Below, piece after piece: positions 15,461 to 24,466 of a DNA stretch of 64,000 nt (its first letter is position 1; the number at the start of each line of letters is the position of its first letter). Under the pieces are notes generated by a model. The model searched no databases. It was not told where the DNA came from and saw only the letters and a program-made list of their open reading frames with translations. Source of the stretch: Vagococcus luciliae. Lineage in GTDB: Bacteria > Bacillota > Bacilli > Lactobacillales > Vagococcaceae. The DNA lies in assembly GCF_024637875.1 (NCBI RefSeq), contig NZ_CP102451.1:1553001-1617000 (forward strand). The letters run 5' to 3'. The translations under genes and the position numbers were made by a program.

Positions 15461-17854
15461 TTATTTTCTTCTTTTAAGAACAAATAATGAAGAAAGCGTA
15501 GCAGTAAGGCCACCAAATAATGTTAATAACTGATTAACAGGTTTTTCATTTGTTTTAGGCAATGTTTTATTATTCCCTTTTACTATATTAGATGTTGTCG
15601 GTTTAGTAGATAATTTAGTTATATTATTAAGAGAATTGCTACCTTTATTGTTTGTGGTCGTACTATCGATTGAATTATTTTTTTTCAACCCTTCAATAGC
15701 ATTTAATAAATTAGTTGTCGCTTGATCTACTTCTTTTTGAGTTGCTTTACTAGTTAAATTAACAGCTTCAGCAGTATTTTTTGCTAATTTAAATGACGCA
15801 ACAGAAAGTGTAGTATATTGAGATAATTTAGATACTTTATTTGCTTTAGTTAAAGCATTTTGTAAGGCTGTTTTGTCTACTTGCACAGGTATTTCTGTGT
15901 GTTTAGTTAAGCCGTCAATGGCTTTCAATAAACTAGTTGTCGCTTGATTTATTTCTTCTTGTGTTGATTGATCATCTAAATTAACAGTTTCAGCATTTGT
16001 TTTAGCTGATTTAAATACATTAACAGAACTTGTGGTATATGACGATAAATCAGTGACTTTATTCGCTTTAGTTAAAGCATCTTGTAAGGCTGTTTTATCT
16101 ACTTGCACAGGTGTTTCTGTGTTTTTAGTTAAGCCGTCAATGGCTTTCAATAAACTAATTGTCGCTTTGTCTACTTCTTCTTGTGTTGATTGCCCATCTA
16201 AATTAACAGCTTCAGCGTTGGTGATAGCTTCTTTAACAGTTTTTACAGATTCTAAAGTATAAATACTTTCGTCTTTTAGCACATTATTAGCAACTGTAAG
16301 AGTATTTTTTAACTCAACTTTATTCATTTCTATTGGTTTTTCAGCTAGTTCTAAGTTTTTAATAGCTTTCGTTAAAGAGATGGTTTCAGCATTCACTTCA
16401 TCATGTGTCGCGTTTTGGTCATTTAAAACTAGTTCAGCTTTTTCAATTACTATTTTTAACTCATTAACGGATTCTTGAGTGTAACGTTCTTCCGCTTGTA
16501 AGGCTTTATTAGCATCATCAATGGCAAACTGTAACGCACTTTTGCTTACTATATCTTTTTGTTGTAGTTCAGAAATAGCTTGATTTAGAGTTTTTGTCAC
16601 TTCATCAATTTGATCTTGTGTCGCGTTTTGGTCATTTTGAATTTTTTCCGCTTTAGTTAATGCAGTTTTTACAGCTTTCACAGATTCCTCAGTATAATGA
16701 CTGTCGTCTTTTAACACGCTGGTAGCATCACCAACGGCTTGATTTAATGCTTTTTTATTCACTTCAGCTGGTTGTTGTTTAAGTTGTAACTTATCAACTG
16801 CTAAATTTAATGCAGATAATGTGCTATCAATATCATTTTGCGTTGCATTAGAGTTTTCGTTGATAGATATAGCATTGTTTAATGCTGTGCTTAAAGCAGA
16901 AACTGAATTATCAGCATAATTACCGAAATCAGCTAATTTACTTTCTGCATTTTTAATAGCTGATTGCAATTGAGATTTGTTTACTGTTGGTGTTGAAACC
17001 TTTTTTAATTTGTTTAGACGGTAACTTAAAGCACCTTCAGCGTCATCAATGTCATATTGTAATGCATTTGGGTTATTTAAAACCGTTACGGCTGCATCAT
17101 ACACTTGCTTGAAAGGATTAAATGTTTCTGATGTATAGCCATTAGGATTTTCAATTGCAGCTTTAGATTGGTTAATCGTATTTTGTAACTCTTGTTTGTT
17201 AGTAGTAACTGGTTTTTTTTGCAAAGCAGAAATTGCTGTTTGTAATGTAGATGTTGTATTATCTACATCTTGTTGAGATGCATTTGAATTATCACGCACA
17301 CCATAAGCACTATTTAAAGCTGTTTTTAAATTAGCTACAGATGAATCTGTATAAATGTCAGCATTGATAGCTTGTTCAGCTTGAGCGATAACCTTATTTA
17401 ATTCTGTTTTGTCTACTTGCGCAGGTGTAGGTGTATAAGGTTGCAATGGACTATCTTTGGCACCAGGTGATACAGGGTTATTCGCTACATTTTTTCCAGT
17501 CGCTCCAGCTTGGAAAATTTCACTTGATACTTTTGTTACATATTGAGCAGGTATCTTCCCAGCACCAGTAGAGAAAAATGCTCCAACATTTAAGTTTAAG
17601 TAATAAACACCAGTAGCAATACCGTCTTGTCGAGAAGCGCGTGCCACTTTAGTACCAGCAGGATAAACTTCACCATCTGATGAGACTAAATCTTGATTGA
17701 GCACTCCGTATTCCACGTATGCTTTTCCTGCTTCTAAGTAACCTTTTTCTTGAGCTTGAACATTTTCTCCTCCAATAATCGGTAATGCAGTAGGAGTTAC
17801 AGTACCAAACAACAACAAACTTGTACTTAAAAGGACAATATTTCTATATTTCAT
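15461..17854 (-). CDS. LPXTG-anchored surface protein with eight FIVAR repeats
   Basis: This 797-residue secreted protein has a signal peptide (residues 1 to about 34). A small domain of about 100 residues (KAYVEYGVLNQDLVSSDGEVY) follows. Eight degenerate repeats of about 70 residues then each open with a VxKxxLxxAI-like segment and end DxxTxxLxxAIxxL, the pattern of FIVAR three-helix repeats found in large cell-wall adhesins. A Ser/Thr/Asn-rich stretch leads to the sortase motif LPKTN at 765, a hydrophobic helix and the tail KRRK. The last three repeats are the most alike (LLKAIDGLTK), suggesting recent duplication. Binding to a host matrix component is typical of the family but not shown here. 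GGAG precedes the ATG. Confidence 0.88.
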   Translation of the reverse strand: MKYRNIVLLSTSLLLFGTVTPTALPIIGGENVQAQEKGYLEAGKAYVEYGVLNQDLVSSDGEVYPAGTKVARASRQDGIATGVYYLNLNVGAFFSTGAGKIPAQYVTKVSSEIFQAGATGKNVANNPVSPGAKDSPLQPYTPTPAQVDKTELNKVIAQAEQAINADIYTDSSVANLKTALNSAYGVRDNSNASQQDVDNTTSTLQTAISALQKKPVTTNKQELQNTINQSKAAIENPNGYTSETFNPFKQVYDAAVTVLNNPNALQYDIDDAEGALSYRLNKLKKVSTPTVNKSQLQSAIKNAESKLADFGNYADNSVSALSTALNNAISINENSNATQNDIDSTLSALNLAVDKLQLKQQPAEVNKKALNQAVGDATSVLKDDSHYTEESVKAVKTALTKAEKIQNDQNATQDQIDEVTKTLNQAISELQQKDIVSKSALQFAIDDANKALQAEERYTQESVNELKIVIEKAELVLNDQNATHDEVNAETISLTKAIKNLELAEKPIEMNKVELKNTLTVANNVLKDESIYTLESVKTVKEAITNAEAVNLDGQSTQEEVDKATISLLKAIDGLTKNTETPVQVDKTALQDALTKANKVTDLSSYTTSSVNVFKSAKTNAETVNLDDQSTQEEINQATTSLLKAIDGLTKHTEIPVQVDKTALQNALTKANKVSKLSQYTTLSVASFKLAKNTAEAVNLTSKATQKEVDQATTNLLNAIEGLKKNNSIDSTTTNNKGSNSLNNITKLSTKPTTSNIVKGNNKTLPKTNEKPVNQLLTLFGGLTATLSSLFVLKRRK

Positions 17855-18158
17855 TATAAAAGCTCCTTTTTAATATAATTATGCATACTATATTAACAGA
17901 ATATTCATAAAAGATAAACAAGTTATATTTTATAGTTTATTCATAACAAAAATCATTTATATGGAATTTAATTAATCGATATAAGTTATTTAAATACGTT
18001 AAAACAAACAAAAATAATATAAATACATTTTTTCAATAATTAATATAACTTGTAAACTGGGTTGTATTGATAGAAAAAATTTTACTAACGCGATTTTTTA
18101 TTTGAGTATTTGACATAATCAATTATCGGTCAAAAAATAGTGTATAGAACAACAAAAA
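17855..18158. other. Upstream region of the FIVAR protein gene
   Basis: About 300 bp of AT-rich DNA that should contain the promoter of the surface protein gene. No clear operator or further gene was recognised. Confidence 0.4.
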
Positions 18159-18180
18159 AGGAGTAGATTTCTCTACTCCT
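18159..18180 (-). terminator. Terminator after copB
   Basis: On the minus strand AGGAGTAGA pairs with TCTACTCCT around GAAA, followed by TTTTTT. It lies about 55 bp after the copB stop. Confidence 0.85.
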
Positions 18181-18236
18181 AAAATGATAATTTTCCAGAT
18201 TTAATATGCTACCTCTATTGAATGACCATTTTTTTA

Positions 18237-20342
18237 CTATTCTTTTCCAATTCGTAACGTTAAAGCATTGATAGCGACAATAACAGTGCTCAATGACATG
18301 AAAACAGCACCGACAGCAGGGTTTAGTAAAATACCTATTGGAGCAAGGACTCCAGCAGCTAATGGAATAGCCACAATATTATAACCAGCTCCCCACCATA
18401 AATTTTGAATCATTTTACGTCGAGTATGCTTAGCTAAGCTAAGTAATTTTAATACGTCTTCAGGATTACTATTAGTTAAAACAATATCTGCTGAATCGAT
18501 AGCAACGTCAGTTCCAGCACCAATAGCTACACCAACTGTTGCACTAATCAAACTAGGAGCATCATTCACACCATCCCCTACCATCATCACTTTATCGCCT
18601 TTATTAACGTATTCTTTCACAATTTTTTCTTTATCGCCTGGCAATAATTCACTATAGTAATGATCAAGTCCAAGATATTTAGCAACTGTATCAGCTGCTT
18701 GTTGGTTATCACCAGTTAACATAACAGGTGTGATACCTTGCTCTTTTAATTTAGCAATAAATTCTTTAGATTCAGGCTTAATAGTGTCACCAAGAGCAAT
18801 CATGGCAATAAGTAAGCCATCATATATTAGAAAACTTAATGTATTTCCTTGTTCTTGGTACTCTTTTTTTATTGAAGGATTAAATTGATTAGACACATCA
18901 GTTAATCCTTTTTCATTTACTATTTTTGCTGTTTTTCCATTGACTACAGCTGTAACTCCAACACCAGAAATAGCTTGAGTATCTGATGAATCATAAGGTG
19001 TCAATTGTTTTTGATTAATATAATCCATGATACCTGTAGCGATAGGATGGTTAGCATTCTTTTCTAACGCCCCTATAATTTTTAATGCCTCATTTTCAGA
19101 TAGCCGGTCAGAAATCATGTTAAAACCAGTTACAGCAAACTGTCCTTGAGTTAAGGTACCTGTTTTATCTAAGAAAACATATTCAATATGATTAGTTGCT
19201 TCAAGTGCTTTTTTATTTTTTAATAATAAACCATTTTGAGCAGCAAGAGAAGTTGAACGAGCAATAACCAAAGGAATGGCTAAACCAAGTGCATGTGGGC
19301 AAGCAATAACTAAAACTGTTACCATACGCTCAAATGCTATCCCAACATCTTTACTAATGATTAACCAAATAATAAAACTGATGATTCCACTACCTAATGC
19401 CACATAAAATAACCACTTAGCTACCTTATCTGATAAAGATTCTAGCGGAATTTTTTCGTTTTGAGCTTGTTGTACCATGTCCATTACTTTTGAAATATAG
19501 CCAGTTTTTCCAGTACCAGTCACTTTTATTTCAATCGTTCCATTTCCATTAATGGTCCCGCCGATTACTTTGTCATCGATGTTTTTTACAATACCTTGTG
19601 ATTCACCTGTAATCATAAATTCATTGACCGTGGTACTACCCTTAATAATTGTTCCATCTGCAGGAATTTTATCACCACTACGTACAATCAATTGGTCGTT
19701 AACATGAACATCAGATAAAGAGACTTGTTCTTCTTTTCCTGATTGTGTGATTCTTGTGACATTATCTGGTAATAATGCCGCAATTTTTTTCAATGAATCG
19801 CTAGCGTTACTTACTGCATTCATTTCAATCCAATGACCTAGTAACATAACGACAATTAACGTCGCAAGTTCCCAGAAAAAGTTCATGACATGAGTAGTTG
19901 GATTAACAAGACTCATGATAAACCCGTATAAACTATAAAAATAAGAAACAGATATCCCCATGGCAATGAGTGTCATCATTGCTGGTTGCTTTTGACTTAA
20001 TTCCATACGTGCTCCGCTTAAAAATGGTTGCCCACCATAGAAAAATAAGATAGTTGATAAAATCATGACAATCCACTCAGAACCAGTAAAGCTAATTTGA
20101 ATTGGAAGTGTCATTCCCATCATAGGTGATAATAAAATAATAGGGATAGCTAAAATAAGAGAAACAAAAAATTTCTTTTTAAAATTTCCCATATGCATGG
20201 AGTGATCCATACCTGCCATTTGATGATTACTCATATCCATCTTAGAATGATCCATTGACATATGTGACATATCGTGATCAGTATGCTTCATAGAATCATG
20301 ATGCATATCATGCATATTATGATTATTTTGATTGTTAGCCAT
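18237..20342 (-). CDS. copB: Copper/silver-exporting P1B-type ATPase CopB
   Basis: This 701-residue membrane ATPase exports copper or silver ions. Residues 1-52 are a His/Met/Asp-rich metal-binding tail with no CxxC domain. The actuator motif TGES is at 245-248. The membrane ion site is Cys-Pro-His (348-350, IACPHALG), which marks the CopB class rather than CPC-type CopA. The phosphorylated aspartate is Asp392 in DKTGTLT, and GDGVNDAP lies near 590. In Enterococcus hirae copB follows copY, copZ and copA; here it stands alone, and no TACAnnTGTA CopY box was found upstream. Only a weak TACCA-n5-TGGTA repeat (20369-20383) is seen. AGGAGG precedes the ATG. Confidence 0.92.
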   Translation of the reverse strand: MANNQNNHNMHDMHHDSMKHTDHDMSHMSMDHSKMDMSNHQMAGMDHSMHMGNFKKKFFVSLILAIPIILLSPMMGMTLPIQISFTGSEWIVMILSTILFFYGGQPFLSGARMELSQKQPAMMTLIAMGISVSYFYSLYGFIMSLVNPTTHVMNFFWELATLIVVMLLGHWIEMNAVSNASDSLKKIAALLPDNVTRITQSGKEEQVSLSDVHVNDQLIVRSGDKIPADGTIIKGSTTVNEFMITGESQGIVKNIDDKVIGGTINGNGTIEIKVTGTGKTGYISKVMDMVQQAQNEKIPLESLSDKVAKWLFYVALGSGIISFIIWLIISKDVGIAFERMVTVLVIACPHALGLAIPLVIARSTSLAAQNGLLLKNKKALEATNHIEYVFLDKTGTLTQGQFAVTGFNMISDRLSENEALKIIGALEKNANHPIATGIMDYINQKQLTPYDSSDTQAISGVGVTAVVNGKTAKIVNEKGLTDVSNQFNPSIKKEYQEQGNTLSFLIYDGLLIAMIALGDTIKPESKEFIAKLKEQGITPVMLTGDNQQAADTVAKYLGLDHYYSELLPGDKEKIVKEYVNKGDKVMMVGDGVNDAPSLISATVGVAIGAGTDVAIDSADIVLTNSNPEDVLKLLSLAKHTRRKMIQNLWWGAGYNIVAIPLAAGVLAPIGILLNPAVGAVFMSLSTVIVAINALTLRIGKE

Positions 20343-20523
20343 GATAAAACCTCCTTTTAATATTAGATTACCACTAAATGGTATTTTATGTTAATTAAAA
20401 AGGATTGAAATGACTAAAATATTTTTTATGTTAATTTATATTAAACTAGTTAAAAATTAATCAAAACAAACGTTTATAAGGAATGATAAATTGTTTTTGC
20501 ATCAGTCATATTAAATGGCTTCG

Positions 20524-20542
20524 TATCATGGTCACCATGATA
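20524..20542. repeat. Perfect 9-bp palindrome upstream of copB
   Basis: TATCATGGT and its complement ACCATGATA are separated by one base. It lies about 180 bp upstream of copB and about 100 bp after the neighbouring membrane protein gene. It could be an operator; no T-tract follows. Confidence 0.45.
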
Positions 20543-20639
20543 CCCAATACAATTGCTGTCAACATCATTAAGGTAATTAAGTATCTCATAACAGTCTATC
20601 TTGTTGAAGGATGACTTCCTATGGGACAAAGGATAAACT

Positions 20640-21059
20640 TTAATTTTTTGTTTGTCTATCTTTATATAGTGAAAATAGTTCACTAATCCATAATACCAGT
20701 GCCCATGCTAAAGTAGCTAAACTAAAAAGAAACAACAGAAAATAAGGATCAATTAAGAAATTTAGTAGCTCCACTTTCATGAGTCCATTGTAAGTTGCAA
20801 CAAAAGTAGCGCCTCCAAGTACAAAATAAGTGAGAGACTGATAAAAAGGGAAACTTGTTTTTCGTGATAAATACCTAATTAATTCTTTTGCCCCTAAAAG
20901 TAGTCCTCCCATAATGAAGACCATTCCTAGTAGATAAAGCCACAGATACCAATTAGGTTGACCATCAACTGGTTTGACATGTAATGATTTTTCGAAAAAA
21001 TTAGTAGACAAGACGGTTCCTGTAATCAACATCACCATCACCCTTATTATTTTTTTCAT
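20640..21059 (-). CDS. Small four-helix membrane protein of unknown function
   Basis: This 139-residue protein has an N-terminal hydrophobic segment (VMVMLITGTVL) and three further membrane helices, ending in a charged tail (YKDRQTKN). I do not recognise the family. The ATG at 21059 has AGAGGTG at the right distance; an upstream in-frame start would add 12 residues without a good ribosome site. It is a single gene, divergent from the 21210 gene and upstream of copB in the same direction. No metal-binding motif ties it to copB. Confidence 0.6.
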   Translation of the reverse strand: MKKIIRVMVMLITGTVLSTNFFEKSLHVKPVDGQPNWYLWLYLLGMVFIMGGLLLGAKELIRYLSRKTSFPFYQSLTYFVLGGATFVATYNGLMKVELLNFLIDPYFLLFLFSLATLAWALVLWISELFSLYKDRQTKN

Positions 21060-21209
21060 TCCGACACCTCTTTCAATTTTTTCTAATGATACCATGTTAA
21101 AACAACATAGTGAACCTATACACTGTTCAAATTGATAGATAAAAAATCAAGGAACATAAGAGCTTTTCATGGTACAATAAAGTCCTAAAAAATTGTGTTG
21201 GAGGGTAAT

Positions 21210-21734
21210 ATGAAGGATAAGCGGGATTTGATTATTGTTATTTTAGTGGTTATTATTTTTGCTGGTGGTGGTTACTTTTTAGGAACACAAAATAAATTGA
21301 AAAACGACTCGCCACAATTTGATTCAACTACTTCGAGCATGGAAACGATTATATCTTCTACAACAAAGCAACTAGAAAGTTCAACTCAAACAAGTATTAA
21401 GGAATCAACGAAAGAATCACAAAGTACTGAACCATCATTAAGCCAGGAAGATATTGCCTTAAACAAAATGATTTCTTTACAAGGGAAATGGGCAGTGCCA
21501 TCAACAGATAGTTTTCTAATGATCCATGAAGATGGTTCTTGGTCAGCAACAACCGTGGGGCTAAGTGAGCCAAGACAACTAGATGTGCAAATTGATTCCT
21601 ATAATGCTATGAGTGATACCTTATATGTCACAATTGGTGGGGATGCTGCTCAGATACATGTCATCACAAATGAAAAAATCATCATTGACTATAATGATGG
21701 CACATCACCTAGAGAGTACCACTTAGTTAACTAA
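21210..21734 (+). CDS. Membrane-anchored extracytoplasmic protein with Ser/Thr linker
   Basis: This 174-residue protein has a short basic N-terminus, one membrane helix (about 6-25), then a Ser/Thr/Glu-rich stalk (about 35-85). A C-terminal domain of about 85 residues (LQGKWAVPSTDSFLMIHEDGSW) resembles small beta-barrel lipocalin-like folds seen in Gram-positive secreted proteins; that likeness is only an impression. GGAGGG lies five bases before this ATG, which decides against an upstream GTG. The function is unknown. A very strong terminator follows. Confidence 0.6.
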   Translation: MKDKRDLIIVILVVIIFAGGGYFLGTQNKLKNDSPQFDSTTSSMETIISSTTKQLESSTQTSIKESTKESQSTEPSLSQEDIALNKMISLQGKWAVPSTDSFLMIHEDGSWSATTVGLSEPRQLDVQIDSYNAMSDTLYVTIGGDAAQIHVITNEKIIIDYNDGTSPREYHLVN

Positions 21735-21783
21735 AAAAGCACCTTTTCTTTTGAGATAAAGCCAAAAGAAAAGGTGCTTTTTT
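21733..21783. terminator. Bidirectional terminator with perfect 21-bp stem
   Basis: The arms 21733-21753 and 21763-21783 pair perfectly with A- and T-tracts on both sides. It serves both the plus-strand gene and the minus-strand XRE regulator gene. Confidence 0.93.
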
Positions 21784-21795
21784 GATAAAACTATT

Positions 21796-21999
21796 TTATC
21801 CATCAAATTCAAATAATGTTTCGATTGGAACATCTAAGACTCTTGAAATGTTAACAGCGAGTTCAAGAGATGGGTTATACTTTGCTTGTTCTAGTCTACC
21901 AATGGTTTCTCGACGTATGCCAACTGCAGTAGCTAGCTCATCTTGTGTCATATCTTTTAGAAGTCTGTATTTTTTTACATGTGACTGAAAAGAAGCCAT
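21796..21999 (-). CDS. XRE family helix-turn-helix regulator
   Basis: This 67-residue protein is essentially a single Cro/C1-type HTH domain (MTQDELATAVGIRRETIGRLE, then YNPSLELAVNISRVLDV). Small regulators of this shape are commonly paired with a neighbouring small membrane protein, as here. The ATG is preceded by AGGAGG and lies three bases after the upstream membrane protein gene, so the two form an operon. A palindrome at 22386-22422 is its probable operator. Confidence 0.88.
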   Translation of the reverse strand: MASFQSHVKKYRLLKDMTQDELATAVGIRRETIGRLEQAKYNPSLELAVNISRVLDVPIETLFEFDG

Positions 22000-22002
22000 A
22001 AC

Positions 22003-22368
22003 TTAGTCCTCCTTATCATATTTATAAGTGAGATAAGCCCAACTGTTTAATCCTATAGCAAAGGTCAATGAAAAGATTCCAAGAGTCCATCTATATAGAA
22101 CTTCGTAATCTGTAAATAAAAAACTAATTGCTAAATTCGAAATTAATCCAAAAAGTAAAGCTATTTTAAGAGCATTCACAGCTGCTTTGTTTTTATTGGC
22201 AATCAGTCTTTCATCGTATACTGTTCCTAATTTGTATAACCAAATATATTGAAACCCCGCAAAAAACGAAAAGAACAGTAAGAAGTTTGGTTCACCCTTA
22301 ATCCCTAATACACCTATACAACCTAAAAAACCAATTAACCAACTTTTATTTGTTAATGCTTTCTTCAT
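22003..22368 (-). CDS. Small membrane protein paired with the XRE regulator
   Basis: This 121-residue protein has about four membrane helices and a central conserved-looking stretch (YDERLIANKNKAAVNALKIAL). It resembles the DUF3796/DUF2178-like proteins often encoded next to short XRE regulators; the exact family is uncertain. AGGAG precedes the ATG. It is co-transcribed with the regulator gene, which starts after three bases. It may sense a membrane signal for the regulator, which is inferred from the pairing only. Confidence 0.6.
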   Translation of the reverse strand: MKKALTNKSWLIGFLGCIGVLGIKGEPNFLLFFSFFAGFQYIWLYKLGTVYDERLIANKNKAAVNALKIALLFGLISNLAISFLFTDYEVLYRWTLGIFSLTFAIGLNSWAYLTYKYDKED

Positions 22369-22385
22369 TTAATTCTCCTCCTAAA

Positions 22386-22422
22386 GTGATATATTTATCT
22401 CTTAATGATACAAATATATCAC
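22386..22422. promoter_or_regulatory. Candidate operator of the XRE/membrane protein operon
   Basis: GTGATATATTT (22386-22396) and its exact complement AAATATATCAC (22412-22422) flank a 15-bp centre just upstream of the operon start. It is well placed for binding by a dimeric HTH regulator. Confidence 0.6.
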
Positions 22423-22460
22423 TATGGAGATATTTTATCAATGGAAAAGAGTTTATATAT

Positions 22461-22500
22461 AAAAAAACCAAAAAGAATTTATATCTTTCTGGTTTTTTTA
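22461..22500. terminator. Terminator after lepA
   Basis: AACCAGAAAG pairs with CTTTTTGGTT (one mismatch) on the minus strand with a T-tract, just after the lepA stop; the flanking A-tract makes it bidirectional. Confidence 0.8.
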
Positions 22501-22506
22501 AGTTTA

Positions 22507-24345
22507 TTATTTCTTCTTCGGTTCGTCTTCGTCCATCTTAAGAACGGCCATGAAGGCTTCTTGTGGAACTTCAACTGATCCGATTTGTTTCATCCGTTTC
22601 TTACCTTCTTTTTGTTTTTCCAGTAATTTACGTTTACGAGAGACATCCCCACCGTAACATTTCGCCAACACGTTTTTACGTAAGGCTTTGATATCCGTAC
22701 GAGAGACAATTTTCGCACCAATTGCTGCTTGGATAGGCACTTCGAATTGTTGTCTTGGAATTAATTTACGTAGTTTTTCAACGATGGCTTTCCCACGTTC
22801 GTACGCAAAGTCTTTATGCACGATAAAACTCAAGGCATCAACTTTTTCAGCATTCAATAAGATATCCATCTTAACTAAGTTACTTGTTCGGTAGCCTATC
22901 AATTCATAATCAAGAGATGCGTATCCTTTTGTTCCAGATTTTAATTTATCAAAGAAGTCAAAGACAATTTCAGATAATGGAATATTGTAGACGATATTAA
23001 CACGATAATCATCTAAATAATCCATCGTCACAAACTCACCACGTTTACGTTGAGAAATTTCCATGACAGCTCCAACGTAATCATTTGGCACCATGATTTG
23101 TGCTTTAACATAAGGCTCCTCCACGCTATCGATTACACCTGGCTCTGGAAATTCTGCCGGATTGTCAACGATGACTTGTGACCCGTCTGTCATATTCACA
23201 TGATAAATTACAGATGGTGCGGTTGTAATCAAGTCTAAATTAAATTCACGTTCTAAACGTTCTTGGATGACGTCCATATGTAACAAACCTAAAAACCCAC
23301 AACGGAATCCAAACCCTAATGCTTGAGATGTTTCCGGCTCAAAATCAAGAGCAGAGTCATTTAATTGCAGACGTTCAAGAGCTTCACGTAAATCATTGTA
23401 TTTTGATGTATCAATTGGGTATAATCCACAATACACCATTGGGTTCATTTTACGGTAACCATCTAAAGGTTCGCTCGCAGGATTATCCGCTAACGTAATG
23501 GTATCCCCTACTTGTGTATCTTGAATATTTTTGATACTTGCTGTTAAGTAACCAACGTCCCCTACCATCAAGAAATCTCTTGGGACAGCTTTTGGAGAGA
23601 AGATTCCTACTTCACTTACTTCGTATTGAACACCGTTATTCATTAATTGAATGGTATCCCCTGGTTTTACGACACCGTCAAAGACACGAATGTTTAAAAC
23701 AACCCCACGATAAGAGTCGTACACAGAGTCAAAAATCAGTGCTTTTAGTGGTGCATTCAAGTCACCATCTGGCGCTGGAACGTATTCGACGATTTGTTCT
23801 AGGATATCTTCAATCCCAATTCCAGCTTTTGCACTAGCTAAAACTGCTTCACTTGCGTCAATCCCAATCACGTCTTCGATTTCTTTTCTAACACGCTCAG
23901 GATCTGCTGCAGGTAAATCTATTTTATTAATAACTGGTAAAATTTCTAAATCATTATCAACCGCTAAATACACGTTGGCTAACGTTTGAGCTTCAATCCC
24001 TTGAGCTGCATCTACCACAAGTACAGCCCCTTCACAAGCGGCTAAGCTGCGTGACACTTCATAAGTAAAATCGACATGCCCAGGTGTATCTATTAGGTGA
24101 AAAATATATTCTTTTCCATCTTTCGCATTATAAGTTAACTCAACGGCATTTAATTTGATTGTAATACCGCGTTCTCTTTCTAAGTCCATTGAATCAAGTA
24201 ACTGTGCTTGCATTTCACGGTCAGAAACGGTTTCGGTCTGTTGTAAAATACGGTCAGCAAGCGTTGATTTTCCATGGTCAATATGTGCTATGATGGAGAA
24301 ATTCCGAATAGATTCTTGTCTTTTTTTCATTTCATCAAAATTCAT
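22507..24345 (-). CDS. lepA: Elongation factor 4 (LepA)
   Basis: This 612-residue translational GTPase acts on stalled or mis-translocated ribosomes. The G domain shows [13 protein letters not shown] (G1), DTPGHVDF (G3) and NKIDLP (G4). EF-G-like domains II, III and V follow. The LepA-specific C-terminal domain ends in a lysine-rich tail with [17 protein letters not shown]. The length matches the family. The gene is divergent from the Eis-like acetyltransferase gene. Confidence 0.97.
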   Translation of the reverse strand: MNFDEMKKRQESIRNFSIIAHIDHGKSTLADRILQQTETVSDREMQAQLLDSMDLERERGITIKLNAVELTYNAKDGKEYIFHLIDTPGHVDFTYEVSRSLAACEGAVLVVDAAQGIEAQTLANVYLAVDNDLEILPVINKIDLPAADPERVRKEIEDVIGIDASEAVLASAKAGIGIEDILEQIVEYVPAPDGDLNAPLKALIFDSVYDSYRGVVLNIRVFDGVVKPGDTIQLMNNGVQYEVSEVGIFSPKAVPRDFLMVGDVGYLTASIKNIQDTQVGDTITLADNPASEPLDGYRKMNPMVYCGLYPIDTSKYNDLREALERLQLNDSALDFEPETSQALGFGFRCGFLGLLHMDVIQERLEREFNLDLITTAPSVIYHVNMTDGSQVIVDNPAEFPEPGVIDSVEEPYVKAQIMVPNDYVGAVMEISQRKRGEFVTMDYLDDYRVNIVYNIPLSEIVFDFFDKLKSGTKGYASLDYELIGYRTSNLVKMDILLNAEKVDALSFIVHKDFAYERGKAIVEKLRKLIPRQQFEVPIQAAIGAKIVSRTDIKALRKNVLAKCYGGDVSRKRKLLEKQKEGKKRMKQIGSVEVPQEAFMAVLKMDEDEPKKK

Positions 24346-24466
24346 CGTTATCTCCTACTTTCTATTAATCAGCATTTTCAATTATACCAATCTTTTGAGT
24401 GTTTTTAAAGTATTTTCAAAATATGTTTGATATAATAAACATTATCAAATAATAGGAGAAAGATAA

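Noticed and set aside
20474-20683. A 69-codon minus-strand reading frame overlapping the end of the 20640-21059 gene.
   Set aside because: It starts with GTG inside the upstream gene with no ribosome site, has no family likeness, and much of it covers a perfect palindrome. I treat it as non-coding.
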